From positions 1 to 64,000 of the forward strand of contig JAYUKX010000009.1 of NCBI GenBank assembly GCA_043764095.1: a stretch of DNA of 64,000 nt, read 5' to 3'. Below the pieces are notes generated by a model. It had not been told where the DNA came from. It was given only the letters and a program-made list of their open reading frames with translations, and ran no database searches. The stretch is from M3007 sp043764095 (lineage in GTDB: Bacteria; Bacteroidota; Bacteroidia; Chitinophagales; Saprospiraceae). A program made the translations under genes and the position numbers. Shown piece by piece: positions 33,522 through 42,271 of this stretch (the first letter of the stretch is position 1; every line of letters starts with the position of its first letter).

Positions 33522-34390
33522 AATTAGGCAAATTAATGGTTATAGGAGCTATTTTGCTCTTTTTAACTGCTTTTCGGTGGGCTTTAGTGACCGCGATAGA
33601 AGACAGAACGATTCGCCATTCCATGGAAGAACTTTCACCCACTCAATTGACCAGTAGCACTGTGCGTTATGAGACGAACGAGATCAATAGAATTGAAATC
33701 AACGCGGCGGTCAATGTCATTTTAGATGACTCCTTCCAAGGCATTGAATTACAAGGAGATACGTCTTGTTTCAAACAATTGGTTATAAATGCTTCCAGTT
33801 TTATTTCCAAGTCCCAAAAATATTATTCCATCGTTATAGACGATCGGGTAAAAAATAGAGATTCAGATAGTATTACTATTAAGTATATATTCGGATCGGA
33901 TAAGGATTTACACAAAAAAGTAGCCATTCGTATGGGCATAAAACATACCAATGGTTTATTGCCCCAAAGCAGATCAATGGACTTTACCAATTGCCCATCG
34001 GTATTGTTTTTGCAGCCCTACAAGTGCAAAAACTTGGAATTAAATCTATCTAACGTAGATTCTTATCAACTTAAAGTAGCCGTAGAAAATTTACAACTAT
34101 CAATAATCGATCGATACAAAAAGCAAGAAAACGAGATAATAGGTGCTTGTCAGGTAAGTGGTTCAACCGAGCGTTTGTATATCAATCGTCTTGTTAGCCA
34201 AAAAATACTTGCAACGCAATTAGCGGTAGAAGAGGTCTATATCAATGACTTAAGCACCACAAATGTGTACCTAAATGCACCAAATTTGACTAATGTTCGG
34301 TACGCCGACACCTCTTCAATGGTGCATTATTTAGTCCCCCCAAAATACGAACGAAAAGGAGATAAGTATGGGCGAGAATACCCCCATTAG
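33518..34390 (+). CDS. Membrane-anchored GIN/DUF2807-like adhesin-head protein
   Basis: A 290-residue protein with one N-terminal hydrophobic segment (KLMVIGAILLFLTAFRWALV) that serves as anchor or uncleaved signal. The rest is beta-rich and repetitive: NEINRIEINAAVNVILDDSF near the start matches the opening of putative auto-transporter adhesin head GIN (DUF2807) domains, followed by short beta-helix-like rungs (LELNLSNVDSYQLKVAVENL, TTNVYLNAPNLTNVRYA). Family assignment is moderate. It overlaps the GntR gene by 4 nt, so it belongs to the same envelope-related operon. The region 34391-34771 after it has no gene. Confidence 0.7.
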   Translation: MKLGKLMVIGAILLFLTAFRWALVTAIEDRTIRHSMEELSPTQLTSSTVRYETNEINRIEINAAVNVILDDSFQGIELQGDTSCFKQLVINASSFISKSQKYYSIVIDDRVKNRDSDSITIKYIFGSDKDLHKKVAIRMGIKHTNGLLPQSRSMDFTNCPSVLFLQPYKCKNLELNLSNVDSYQLKVAVENLQLSIIDRYKKQENEIIGACQVSGSTERLYINRLVSQKILATQLAVEEVYINDLSTTNVYLNAPNLTNVRYADTSSMVHYLVPPKYERKGDKYGREYPH

Positions 34391-34444
34391 TCACCTTCCT
34401 CCGAATCTAAGTGAACACTACTCGAAATTGTAAAAACTTAGATA

Positions 34445-34553
34445 GCACACGGATTAAACGGATTGGACACGAATTTATCTGTTTTTGTTTCATAAAAACC
34501 GCTTTTTAATGAAACCTTTTAAAATTCGTGTCTAATCCGTGCAATCCGTGTGC
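34445..34553. repeat. 32-bp inverted repeat pair (ACACGGATT family)
   Basis: The arm GCACACGGATTAAACGGATT... (34445-34476) recurs inverted at 34522-34553 with three mismatches in 32, around a 45-nt loop. Sequence words CACGGATT and GGACACGAATTT occur as interspersed repeats in other Bacteroidota, from memory. ACTTAG on both outer sides extends the dyad imperfectly. It could fold into a large hairpin ending the operon, or be a small non-autonomous element. It is the main feature in the 381-nt gene-free gap. Confidence 0.85.
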
Positions 34554-34746
34554 CGCGCTAAGTAGTTACTCGAAGTTAATCTATTATCGGGACGACAATT
34601 GACAAATTTAGGTGATGGGTCACTAGAGCATACCCGAATATTTGCAAAAACCTAATGCTGTGAAGTATAGCGTCCCTTTTATCCCCTACAGAAATAAAAA
34701 ACAATTTATTTCACCACCCATGCAATGACTTGTTTGATTTTATGCC

Positions 34747-34754
34747 TAATTTTG
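34747..34754 (+). promoter_or_regulatory. Candidate -7 box of DUF2461/mazG pair
   Basis: TAATTTTG matches TAnnTTTG exactly, 17 nt before the chosen ATG (34772). No well-spaced TTG is seen. Its position inside the longer reading frame starting at 34730 supports the later start. Confidence 0.35.
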
Positions 34755-34771
34755 TGCTACAATTTCAAACT

Positions 34772-35446
34772 ATGCTAAAATCTAGTACATTACAATTTCT
34801 CACAGAACTCGCAGACAATAACAATAAACCTTGGTTCGATGCCAACCGCAAAACCTATACCGTCGTCAAAGATGATATGGAGCAATTCATCGGCGAGGTA
34901 TTGCGCGCTTTAGAGCAAATTGACCCCAATATCAGCGGATTAACCGCCAAATCCTGTATGTTCCGTATCAACCGCGATGTTCGGTTTTCGGCCAATAAAG
35001 CACCTTACAAAAGCAATATGGGTTTTGCGATGACCAAAGGCGGCAAAAAATCGCCCCTCGGCGGCTATTACGTCCATATCGAACCAGGAAAATGCTTCTT
35101 TGGCGCTGGTATTTATATGCCTATGCCGCCCGAACTCAAAAAAGTACGACAAGAAATTGCCTATTGCTACGACGAATTTAAGGAAATTGTAGAAAATGAT
35201 GCTTTTAAAGCGTTTTTTGGCGGCGTTGTTGTGCAGGGACATACCTTGGTAAAAACGCCCGCTGGCTACGCACCCGATCACCGCGCCGCCGAATACCTCA
35301 AACTCAAAAGTATTTTTGGGGAACATGCTTTGACGGATGCCGAAATAACAAGCCCAACATTGATACATACCCTGAGCGAGGGTTTTCGCTTGCTCGCGCC
35401 TTTGGTGGGCTTTATTAACCGCAGTTTAGAAGATACCGCAGACTAA
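34772..35446 (+). CDS. DUF2461 domain protein
   Basis: A 224-residue cytoplasmic protein matching the DUF2461 family across its length: LQFLTELADNNNKPWFDANR at the start, then CMFRINRDVRFSANKAPYKS, GGYYVHIEPGKCFFGAGIYM and MPPELKKVRQEI. The function of the family is not established. The start MLKSSTLQFL is placed at 34772; the earlier ATG at 34730 lies before the likely promoter box. Its stop overlaps the mazG start by one base (TAATG), so the two are coupled. Confidence 0.9.
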   Translation: MLKSSTLQFLTELADNNNKPWFDANRKTYTVVKDDMEQFIGEVLRALEQIDPNISGLTAKSCMFRINRDVRFSANKAPYKSNMGFAMTKGGKKSPLGGYYVHIEPGKCFFGAGIYMPMPPELKKVRQEIAYCYDEFKEIVENDAFKAFFGGVVVQGHTLVKTPAGYAPDHRAAEYLKLKSIFGEHALTDAEITSPTLIHTLSEGFRLLAPLVGFINRSLEDTAD

Positions 35447-36207
35447 TGCAAGAAAAACTAAAAGCGTTTGAACGCTTATTGACCATCATGGACGAACTCC
35501 GTGAAAAATGCCCGTGGGACCAAAAACAAACCATGGAATCGCTCCGTAACCTCACCATTGAGGAAACGTATGAATTGGCCGATGCCATTTTGGACAATGA
35601 TTTGCCCGGTACAAAAGAAGAAATTGGCGACCTGATGCTCCACATGGTTTTTTACGCCAAAATCGCTTCGGAGCAGGGTGCGTATGATATTGCCGATGCA
35701 TTAAATGCCATTTGCGACAAACTCATTGCGCGCCACCCGCATATTTATGGCGATATAACGGTGAAGGATGAAGCCGAAGTAAAACGCAATTGGGAGCAAC
35801 TCAAACTCAAAGAAGGTAAAAAATCGCTCCTCGCTGGTGTACCCAAAAGTTTACCCGCCGTTGTAAAAGCCTACCGAATGCAGGAAAAAACCGCTCAAGT
35901 AGGTTTTGAATGGGACAATACCATGCAGGTTTGGGAAAAAGTACAAGAAGAAATCGGCGAATTACAATACGAATTGCAAAATGGTGGCTCGCCCGAAAAA
36001 ATCGCGGATGAGTTTGGTGATGTCTTGTTTTCATTGATCAATTACGCCCGATTTATCGGCGTTGACCCCGAAACCGCCCTAGAACGCACCAATCGGAAAT
36101 TCAAAAGCCGCTTTGAATACATCGAAGCACAAGCACCACGGCCGTTGAAGGATATGACGCTGGAGGAAATGGATTTGTTATGGAACCAGGCGAAAACGGT
36201 GACGTAA
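35446..36207 (+). CDS. mazG: Nucleoside triphosphate pyrophosphohydrolase MazG
   Basis: MazG hydrolyses (d)NTPs, including aberrant ones, to monophosphates and pyrophosphate. The 253-residue protein has two MazG repeats: the first with LREKCPWDQKQT, EETYELADAILDN and EIGDLMLHMVF, the second with EEIGELQYELQNG and KIADEFGDVLFSLINYAR, each providing the EExxE and ExxD metal ligands. The usual C-terminus RFEYIEAQ...MTLEEMDLLWNQAK is intact. A diverged copy of its final 152 nt lies at 37505-37656, with another gene in between. Coupled to the DUF2461 gene upstream. Confidence 0.97.
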   Translation: MQEKLKAFERLLTIMDELREKCPWDQKQTMESLRNLTIEETYELADAILDNDLPGTKEEIGDLMLHMVFYAKIASEQGAYDIADALNAICDKLIARHPHIYGDITVKDEAEVKRNWEQLKLKEGKKSLLAGVPKSLPAVVKAYRMQEKTAQVGFEWDNTMQVWEKVQEEIGELQYELQNGGSPEKIADEFGDVLFSLINYARFIGVDPETALERTNRKFKSRFEYIEAQAPRPLKDMTLEEMDLLWNQAKTVT

Positions 36208-36247
36208 TTGCTTGTTTTTCTATTGAAATGTAGGTGACAAAGGGGCT

Positions 36248-37336
36248 TCAATTGAATTGGAGGTGATGAAACAAACCCAAGGTGATCAATCTTGCATCAA
36301 AAGGTTGGCGGCCCCTGAGTGGGTAGATATTCCTAAATTCAATAAATGTATTCGAAAAGGCTTCATACCCAACAGACATACCTATTCCTCGGTTATGATA
36401 GTACTTCTCCGTATTTGCCTGCATAGATTCTGAGTCGATTGAAAGTATATAGGAAAGACTAAATTCAAGTTTTCTACCATTCTTTATTTTTTGAGTGTGC
36501 TTTAATCCCAACCCAGTATTCGTGTGGTGCGCTCGGACATCGCGTGTAGGGCTTCCACCGTTGAAGGACAGCCAAAGGTCTTTTTCCAATACCATACTTA
36601 TTGGAAATCCAGTCTTTCGAAGTTCAAACCCGATTGTCGGAACAACACCAATTTTAGGTGGAACTTCGCTCAACAGGATATTGTTGGAGCGATTGATAAA
36701 AAAACGACTACCCACTATTGGATCAATACTAAAGTTTCGAGCCAAACGGTCAGATTTACCCGATTTCCAATTCTTATCAAAACGGTGCAATAGTTTTAGG
36801 GAATAAAGTCCATCCCCCGGTAGAAACCCGGCAAAATAAGGAGCATACGCCGTTTCCATGTGAAACTCAATATCTGTGGGCCCTAATGCCTTTGATATGA
36901 ACAAATTAATACCTTGTGGATGCCTTTGTTTGTTATCATAAGGAATAGAGTACCAAACGTAATTGCCGTTACTCTCAATCCGCTCCCAAAAATGCCCTAT
37001 ACCAATAGTAAAATGTTTCAATCGGTATCCTAGTCCTAAATCATATTGAAAGCTTTTTTCACTCACTTCGACTCTCTTGGAAACGGGCTGAAGATACCGA
37101 TAAATTGCCCCATCAGCATGGAAATAGAGAAAAACTGGTTTTTGGGAGAAAAGTTCGATCCCAAAAACGGGTTTGAATGTTGGCCTGATTGGCGCAGCCG
37201 TTTTTGCGCCAAGCCCAACTTGGTCAACAATACGTGTTCCCATAACGAACCGGAGGTGAAGCCGATCAGTTTGGGATGATACATGGCCACAAAAGGCCAA
37301 TGTTAAAAGACAGAAAAGGGTTAATTTTTTTTTCAT
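36248..37336 (-). CDS. Predicted outer-membrane beta-barrel protein
   Basis: A 362-residue protein with a signal peptide (KKKLTLFCLLTLAFCGHVSS, cleaved near residue 21) and a series of amphipathic beta-strands typical of barrels, such as QYDLGLGYRLKHFTIGIGHFW, GINLFISKALG, VPTIGFELRKTG and GIGMSVGYEAF, ending in LGLFHHLQFN with terminal aromatic pattern. No named family is recognised. It faces mazG (convergent) and lies exactly between mazG and a second copy of the mazG 3' end, so it appears to have come in by an insertion event rather than belonging to this neighbourhood. Confidence 0.75.
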   Translation of the reverse strand: MKKKLTLFCLLTLAFCGHVSSQTDRLHLRFVMGTRIVDQVGLGAKTAAPIRPTFKPVFGIELFSQKPVFLYFHADGAIYRYLQPVSKRVEVSEKSFQYDLGLGYRLKHFTIGIGHFWERIESNGNYVWYSIPYDNKQRHPQGINLFISKALGPTDIEFHMETAYAPYFAGFLPGDGLYSLKLLHRFDKNWKSGKSDRLARNFSIDPIVGSRFFINRSNNILLSEVPPKIGVVPTIGFELRKTGFPISMVLEKDLWLSFNGGSPTRDVRAHHTNTGLGLKHTQKIKNGRKLEFSLSYILSIDSESMQANTEKYYHNRGIGMSVGYEAFSNTFIEFRNIYPLRGRQPFDARLITLGLFHHLQFN

Positions 37337-37504
37337 AGTAATTTTAAAAAATGCTTTCAGTTTGCAAATTTATATAATTTTTTGCATCCCGCAAGGCTAC
37401 AAAAAAACTTTAACATTTACTCATATTGAAAAAGGAAAAAATGTACAATTTTACCCATTTTGCCTGACATTTTTGATGAATTGATATTAGCATAAACTCA
37501 TTAA

Positions 37505-37656
37505 TTTATCGGCGCTGACCCCGAAACCGCCCTAGAACGCACCAATCGGAAATTCAAAAGCCGCTTTGAATACATCGAAGCACAAGCACCACGGCCATTG
37601 AAGGATATGACGCTGGAGGAAATGGATCTATTGTGGAACCAGGCGAAAACGGTGAC
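37505..37656 (+). pseudogene. Duplicate of the mazG 3' end
   Basis: These 152 nt correspond to 36052-36203 of mazG with about seven substitutions. The coding frame is open to its own stop (TAG at 37658-37660, replacing TAA). All substitutions but one are synonymous (GCT for GTT gives Ala for Val; CCA/CCG; CTA-TTG/TTG-TTA; ACT/ACG). This pattern means the copy diverged while it was still part of a functional mazG, perhaps in another strain, and was not generated by local copying just before inactivation. The gene-free remainder of 37337-37504 and 37661-37786 is AT-rich with no other feature. Confidence 0.9.
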
Positions 37657-37786
37657 TTAGACTTTTTTTTGGTGGAATATAGGGGATAATAGGGGCTCAA
37701 ACGACTAGTACATGAAGCACTGCAACAAGCAGTATTTTAATAAAATTATATTACTTTTACAACCATTCGGTGTTTCAATCCGTCTA

Positions 37787-37943
37787 GGAATGATAAAACA
37801 ATAAGTTATCATTTTTGGGCAGATTAATTTTTGCTCGGACAAGTATCTTTTAGTGCGAATAGTGGGGCTATTTAAACGAAAAGATAGGTAGTGCGAGCAA
37901 AAAGGAATCAGCCAAAAGTGATAAGTTATTGTTTTATCATTCC
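37787..37943. mobile_element. 157-nt long-hairpin element, copy A (MITE-like)
   Basis: The ends GGAATGATAAAACAATAAG and CTTATTGTTTTATCATTCC are inverted repeats, continuing into TTATCA/TGATAA with one mismatch. The interior continues the symmetry (TTTTTGCTCG ... CGAGCAAAAA, TATCTTTT ... AAAAGATA) to an apex AATAG-TGGGG-CTATT, so the whole element is one imperfect hairpin. Left flank TA, right flank TTAG. A second copy of the same 157-nt length lies at 43670-43826 and a 37-nt derivative at 62078-62114. No coding sequence. It lies 50 nt upstream of the TonB receptor ATG. Confidence 0.85.
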
Positions 37944-37994
37944 TTAGTAAAAGATTTAATTTTTTACGTACATTTTTTTACCACCATCCAACTT

Positions 37995-40436
37995 ATGCAC
38001 TGCACACAAAGACACCTTCCAAAAAGGTTTATTCCGCTCCTGCTCCTCTTGCTACCCATGTTTGCTTTTGCCCAACAACGCTATACCATTAGCGGAACCA
38101 TCTCTGATCGTTCGAGCGGCGAGGCTTTAATTGGGGCCACAGTACAAGAACTTAAAAGCAAAAAAGGCGCTACCACCAATACTTTTGGTTTTTACAGCCT
38201 TACGTTACCTGCTGGCGATTCCGTTTTTATTTCGGTGAGTTATGTAGGTTACAAACCCCTGATTTACAAAACTAAACTCAAAGAAAACACGACCTCTAAC
38301 CTATCACTGGAAGAGGCTTCGGTGTTGGGAGAAGTAGAAATTGTGGCCGAACGCTACGAACGCATCGAAGATCGGGCACAAATGAGCCGTATTGATGTAC
38401 CCATCGACCAAATAAAAAACATTCCGGCACTGATGGGCGAAAAAGACGTTATGCGCGCCCTCCAATTACTCCCCGGTGTATCAGGGGGCGGTGAAGGCCA
38501 AAGCGGTATTTATGTACGCGGCGGCGGCCCCGATCAAAATTTGATCCTTTTGGATGGTGTTCCGGTATATAATGCTTCCCATTTATTTGGTTTTTTCTCT
38601 GTGTTCAACGCCGATGCGATTAAGGACGTTTCCTTGATTAAAGGTGGTTTCCCAGCGCGTTATGGCGGCAGGTTATCGTCTGTGATCGAGATTAATATGA
38701 AAGAAGGCAACGAAAACGAGTTCCACGGCGAGGGCAGTATTGGTATTATCGCCTCAAAACTTACCTTGGAAGGGCCGCTGAAAAAAGGCCGCTCCTCATT
38801 TATTGTTTCTGCACGAAGGACGTATATCGACGTTTTGGCACGACCATTGATCAAGGCTGGTTTCCGTTCTAATACTGGTAGCGAAGGTGTAGCTGGTTAC
38901 TTTTTTGATGACGTAAACGCTAAAATAAACTACCGCCTTTCTAATAAAGACCGCCTGTATTTGAGTTATTATGGCGGTTCTGATAAGTTTTATCTGCGTT
39001 TTTCAGATAAGGCCTCTAGTAATGGGGTATTGCTGTATAATGATAAGTTCAGTACAGGTTTGGGTTGGGGTAACCGCACCGCGGCCTTGCGGTGGAACCA
39101 TATTTACACCCCAAAACTTTTTTCTAACACTACATTAACCTATAGCCGCTACCGTTTTGAAACTGGGTTTGGATCAGAAAATGTGACGTATAATACTGCT
39201 GGCAAGGTAGAATCAAGTGATAAATTTGATTTGAATTACCTATCGGGAATCATCGATTGGGCTGGAAAAATAGATTTTGACTATATTCCTAATCCTACAC
39301 ATTACCTCCGTTTCGGCGCAAGTGCTATTGTCCATACTTTTCAGCCGGGACAGTTCAAATCACTCATCAATTCTGTTTCCCCACAAGATACTTTCAAACA
39401 GGAGACCAATTTCATCGAACCGAATATTTATGCCACAGAATTTGCGATTTACGGCGAAGATGATTGGAAAATAACCGATCGCCTGCGCGTAAACACAGGA
39501 TTGCACTTTTCAGGTTTTGCCCAAAAAGGAAAACCATACTTGTCGTTGCAACCTCGGATCAATGCCCGTTATTTGTTTGATCAAGGCTTTTCGCTTAAAG
39601 CAGGTTTTAGTACCATGCAGCAATATATCCACCTGCTCACCAATGAAACCATCGGTTTGCCAACCGATTTGTGGTTGCCCTCTACCGAAAAGATCAAACC
39701 GCAACGCTCTTGGCAAGCAGCATTGGGGGCGGCCAAAACCCTGGATAAAGGTTACGAGTGCAGTATCGAAGTGTTTTACAAGGAAATGACCAACGTGATC
39801 GCGTTCAACGAAGGAGCGAGCGCATTCCAGTTTCAAGGTTGGGAAAACCGCGTTTCACAGGGCAAAGGCACCGCTTATGGCGCCGAGTTTTTTGTGCAAA
39901 AGAAAAAAGGCAAATTCACAGGTTGGGTAGGATATACCCTTTCTTGGGCTTGGCGCGAGTTCGATAATATCAATTTTGGGGAGCGTTATCCGTATAAATT
40001 TGACCGCCGCCACGATTTTGAGGTTACGGGTGCTTATCGTCTTAATAAAAGAATCCAATTTGCGGCTACATGGGTGTATGCGACTGGTAATGCTGTTACT
40101 TTTGCCAATTCCCGTTATGTAGGCCCAAGCCCTTATGGCAGTTTTGGTGACAATTTTATCTATGAGGCCGAACATACGCCACAGCGCAATAATTTCAGGA
40201 TGCCATCGTACCACCGCTTAGACTTTGGCGTGGATTTTACGAAAAAGAAAAAACGCTACGAGCGCACTTGGTCGGTAGGTGCCTATAACGGTTATAGCCG
40301 CGCCAATCCGTTCTTTTTGTTCCGTGACACCCAACGGGTCAATAACCCCGATGGTACTGTTACCTCTAAACCTGTTTTGAAAAAAGCAGCATTATTCCCA
40401 ATTATCCCTTATATTAACTGGAGTTTTAAATTTTAA
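37995..40436 (+). CDS. TonB-dependent outer-membrane receptor
   Basis: An 813-residue receptor that imports a ligand across the outer membrane using TonB energy. The start MHCTQRHLPKRFIPLL gives a proper signal peptide ending FAFAQQ; upstream codons (from 37929) run into the hairpin element. Next come a carboxypeptidase-regulatory-like domain (YTISGTISDRSSGEALIGAT ... about residues 28-110), a plug domain (MRALQLLPGVSGGGEGQSGI, VRGGGPDQNLILLDGVPVYN) and a 22-strand barrel ending with INWSFKF. Together with the following DUF4249 gene it forms the common receptor/lipoprotein pair of Bacteroidota. The ligand cannot be determined; SusD is absent. Confidence 0.95.
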   Translation: MHCTQRHLPKRFIPLLLLLLPMFAFAQQRYTISGTISDRSSGEALIGATVQELKSKKGATTNTFGFYSLTLPAGDSVFISVSYVGYKPLIYKTKLKENTTSNLSLEEASVLGEVEIVAERYERIEDRAQMSRIDVPIDQIKNIPALMGEKDVMRALQLLPGVSGGGEGQSGIYVRGGGPDQNLILLDGVPVYNASHLFGFFSVFNADAIKDVSLIKGGFPARYGGRLSSVIEINMKEGNENEFHGEGSIGIIASKLTLEGPLKKGRSSFIVSARRTYIDVLARPLIKAGFRSNTGSEGVAGYFFDDVNAKINYRLSNKDRLYLSYYGGSDKFYLRFSDKASSNGVLLYNDKFSTGLGWGNRTAALRWNHIYTPKLFSNTTLTYSRYRFETGFGSENVTYNTAGKVESSDKFDLNYLSGIIDWAGKIDFDYIPNPTHYLRFGASAIVHTFQPGQFKSLINSVSPQDTFKQETNFIEPNIYATEFAIYGEDDWKITDRLRVNTGLHFSGFAQKGKPYLSLQPRINARYLFDQGFSLKAGFSTMQQYIHLLTNETIGLPTDLWLPSTEKIKPQRSWQAALGAAKTLDKGYECSIEVFYKEMTNVIAFNEGASAFQFQGWENRVSQGKGTAYGAEFFVQKKKGKFTGWVGYTLSWAWREFDNINFGERYPYKFDRRHDFEVTGAYRLNKRIQFAATWVYATGNAVTFANSRYVGPSPYGSFGDNFIYEAEHTPQRNNFRMPSYHRLDFGVDFTKKKKRYERTWSVGAYNGYSRANPFFLFRDTQRVNNPDGTVTSKPVLKKAALFPIIPYINWSFKF

Positions 40437-40442
40437 AAAACG

Positions 40443-41387
40443 ATGCGATATATATTTTTTCTATTGGCTTCGGCCATACTATTTTCTTCTTGTCAGAATT
40501 TTTTCTCACAAACGATTGATACCGACTTGCCAGATTATGACCAAGGACTGGTATTTCATCAGCTCATTTCCGATATAGACGACACTATTCGACTGGAATT
40601 GAGCAAAAAACTAGGCGTATTTGAACCCACCAAAACCGATAAAGATTGGTTTGTAACTGGAGCCACAGTAGAATGGTGGCAAGATGGCCAAAAAATACTG
40701 GTACTCACGCCGTTAAGTGCCGATTCGGGGTTTGTGTATGTAGGCAAATTCCCGTCGCCACTCATCATTGGGCCGGAATACGAAATCTGGGTATCGCACC
40801 CTAATTTTGAAACCGTGCGTTCTACACAAAAAATACCCGCCAAAGCGACCGACGTACAACAGTTAAAACTGGTACGAGAAGTTGCTAACGATCCATCGGG
40901 TTCTACCCTTAACGAATTGTCCTTTGTCATCAAAGACAACCCCAACGAGCAAAATTACTACGAATTCCAACTCAGTACCAATCAGTATTATTACGAATAC
41001 CGGGGTATGGATCCGCAGGGCACGCCGATGTTTGATACCATCTCCTATACTTATTACACAGGGTTTGAAAACACATTTGACCAAAATATTGTGAATGGAA
41101 CACGCGGTGGAATCCTGCTCAGCGATCAATTTTTTAATGGGCAAGATTATAAATTTATCGGTCGGTTTTATGCTCCCTATAATGACTCAGGATCAGCCGA
41201 TACCAGTACTTATCGACTTGCTATCCGCAATGTGACCAAGGAATATTACCAATGGTCGGTTTCCTATAACAAGCAATACAACGCGCAAGGCAACCCATTT
41301 GCGGAGCCGATAGCGGTGTATAATAATTTAGAAAACGGGCTGGGTATTTTTGCTATGTTCAACGAACAACGATTTACCATTAAATAA
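40443..41387 (+). CDS. DUF4249 lipoprotein
   Basis: A 314-residue lipoprotein with signal peptide and lipobox ILFSSC (Cys about 17). The mature part shows the DUF4249 layout: an N-terminal immunoglobulin-like region with GATVEWWQDGQKILVLTPLS and EYEIWVSHPNFETVRSTQ (P-A-K-x-T pattern), then the larger beta domain with NYYEFQLSTNQYYYEY and LRNVTKEYYQWSVSY-type ending. DUF4249 genes regularly follow TonB-dependent receptors, as here 6 nt downstream, and are probably surface-exposed accessory proteins. Its stop overlaps the next ATG by one base. Confidence 0.9.
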   Translation: MRYIFFLLASAILFSSCQNFFSQTIDTDLPDYDQGLVFHQLISDIDDTIRLELSKKLGVFEPTKTDKDWFVTGATVEWWQDGQKILVLTPLSADSGFVYVGKFPSPLIIGPEYEIWVSHPNFETVRSTQKIPAKATDVQQLKLVREVANDPSGSTLNELSFVIKDNPNEQNYYEFQLSTNQYYYEYRGMDPQGTPMFDTISYTYYTGFENTFDQNIVNGTRGGILLSDQFFNGQDYKFIGRFYAPYNDSGSADTSTYRLAIRNVTKEYYQWSVSYNKQYNAQGNPFAEPIAVYNNLENGLGIFAMFNEQRFTIK

Positions 41388-42271
41388 TGCAGCCCATACT
41401 GCATATCAAACGCGACGACCTGATTCATCCAGTAGTTCAGGGCAATAAATGGCGCAAATTGCACCTTTTATTGCAACGGCTACAGGATGAACGGGTACGT
41501 GGTGTACTCTCTTTTGGCGGTGCGTATTCCAATTCTTTACACGCGCTCGCGCTCGCGGGGCCGTTATTTCAGTTAAAAACAGCCGCCATACTTCGAGGCA
41601 CCCAAGCCGATCCTACCAACCCTACCCTATCCGATGTATTGGCCAATGGCATGGAAATATTCCCTGTTCCAAAGGTAGAATACGATAAAAAGGGCGATTC
41701 AGAAGTGGTAAAAGCCATCATTGCACAATTCCCTGGGTATTATGTCCTGCCCGAAGGCGGTGCTACCCTGGAAGGCATACAAGGCTGTATGGCCATCGCC
41801 GAGGAGATTTTGGCTGATTTTCAAGTACCGCACCATCAATTATTTATCGCTGTTCCTGCCGGTACTGGTTGTACCGCTGCGGGTATTTTGGCAGGTTTGG
41901 AAGGGCGCGCGCAAGTGCTGGTTTTTCCAGCAGCGGCTTATGGGGTAAATGCGCTTACTATACAGGAAATGCTGGTGGGCAATGGGTTTCCAGACTATAA
42001 GAACTTTCAGTTTTTCCCGGAATATGTGCTTGGAAAATTTGCTGCGCCTGACAAAAAGATACTAGCGTTTGCGCATGATTTTGAAACCCAAAATGGCATT
42101 CGGTTAGATCCATTTTACACCTCGAGGATGTTGTATGGGGTGCGTGATTTGGGCGAAAAAGGGTTTTTCAAAGCAGGCGATGTCGTTGTGGCCGTGCATA
42201 CGGGTGGGTTGCAGGCATGGCGTGGGATCACCCCTTGTATTCCCCTGGTGTCACCCCCGCGTGTTTCTTAA
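41387..42271 (+). CDS. ACC deaminase/D-cysteine desulfhydrase-like PLP enzyme
   Basis: A 294-residue fold-type II PLP enzyme. The Schiff-base Lys is in VQGNKWRKLHLL (about residue 23), the substrate loop is FGGAYSNSLHALA, and the phosphate loop is VPAGTGCTAAGIL. It lies in the 1-aminocyclopropane-1-carboxylate deaminase/D-cysteine desulfhydrase family; from sequence alone D-cysteine desulfhydrase activity (release of sulfide and pyruvate) is as likely as ACC deamination. Translationally coupled to the DUF4249 gene although the functions seem unrelated. Its 3' end overlaps the opposite AraC gene by 44 nt. Confidence 0.9.
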   Translation: MQPILHIKRDDLIHPVVQGNKWRKLHLLLQRLQDERVRGVLSFGGAYSNSLHALALAGPLFQLKTAAILRGTQADPTNPTLSDVLANGMEIFPVPKVEYDKKGDSEVVKAIIAQFPGYYVLPEGGATLEGIQGCMAIAEEILADFQVPHHQLFIAVPAGTGCTAAGILAGLEGRAQVLVFPAAAYGVNALTIQEMLVGNGFPDYKNFQFFPEYVLGKFAAPDKKILAFAHDFETQNGIRLDPFYTSRMLYGVRDLGEKGFFKAGDVVVAVHTGGLQAWRGITPCIPLVSPPRVS

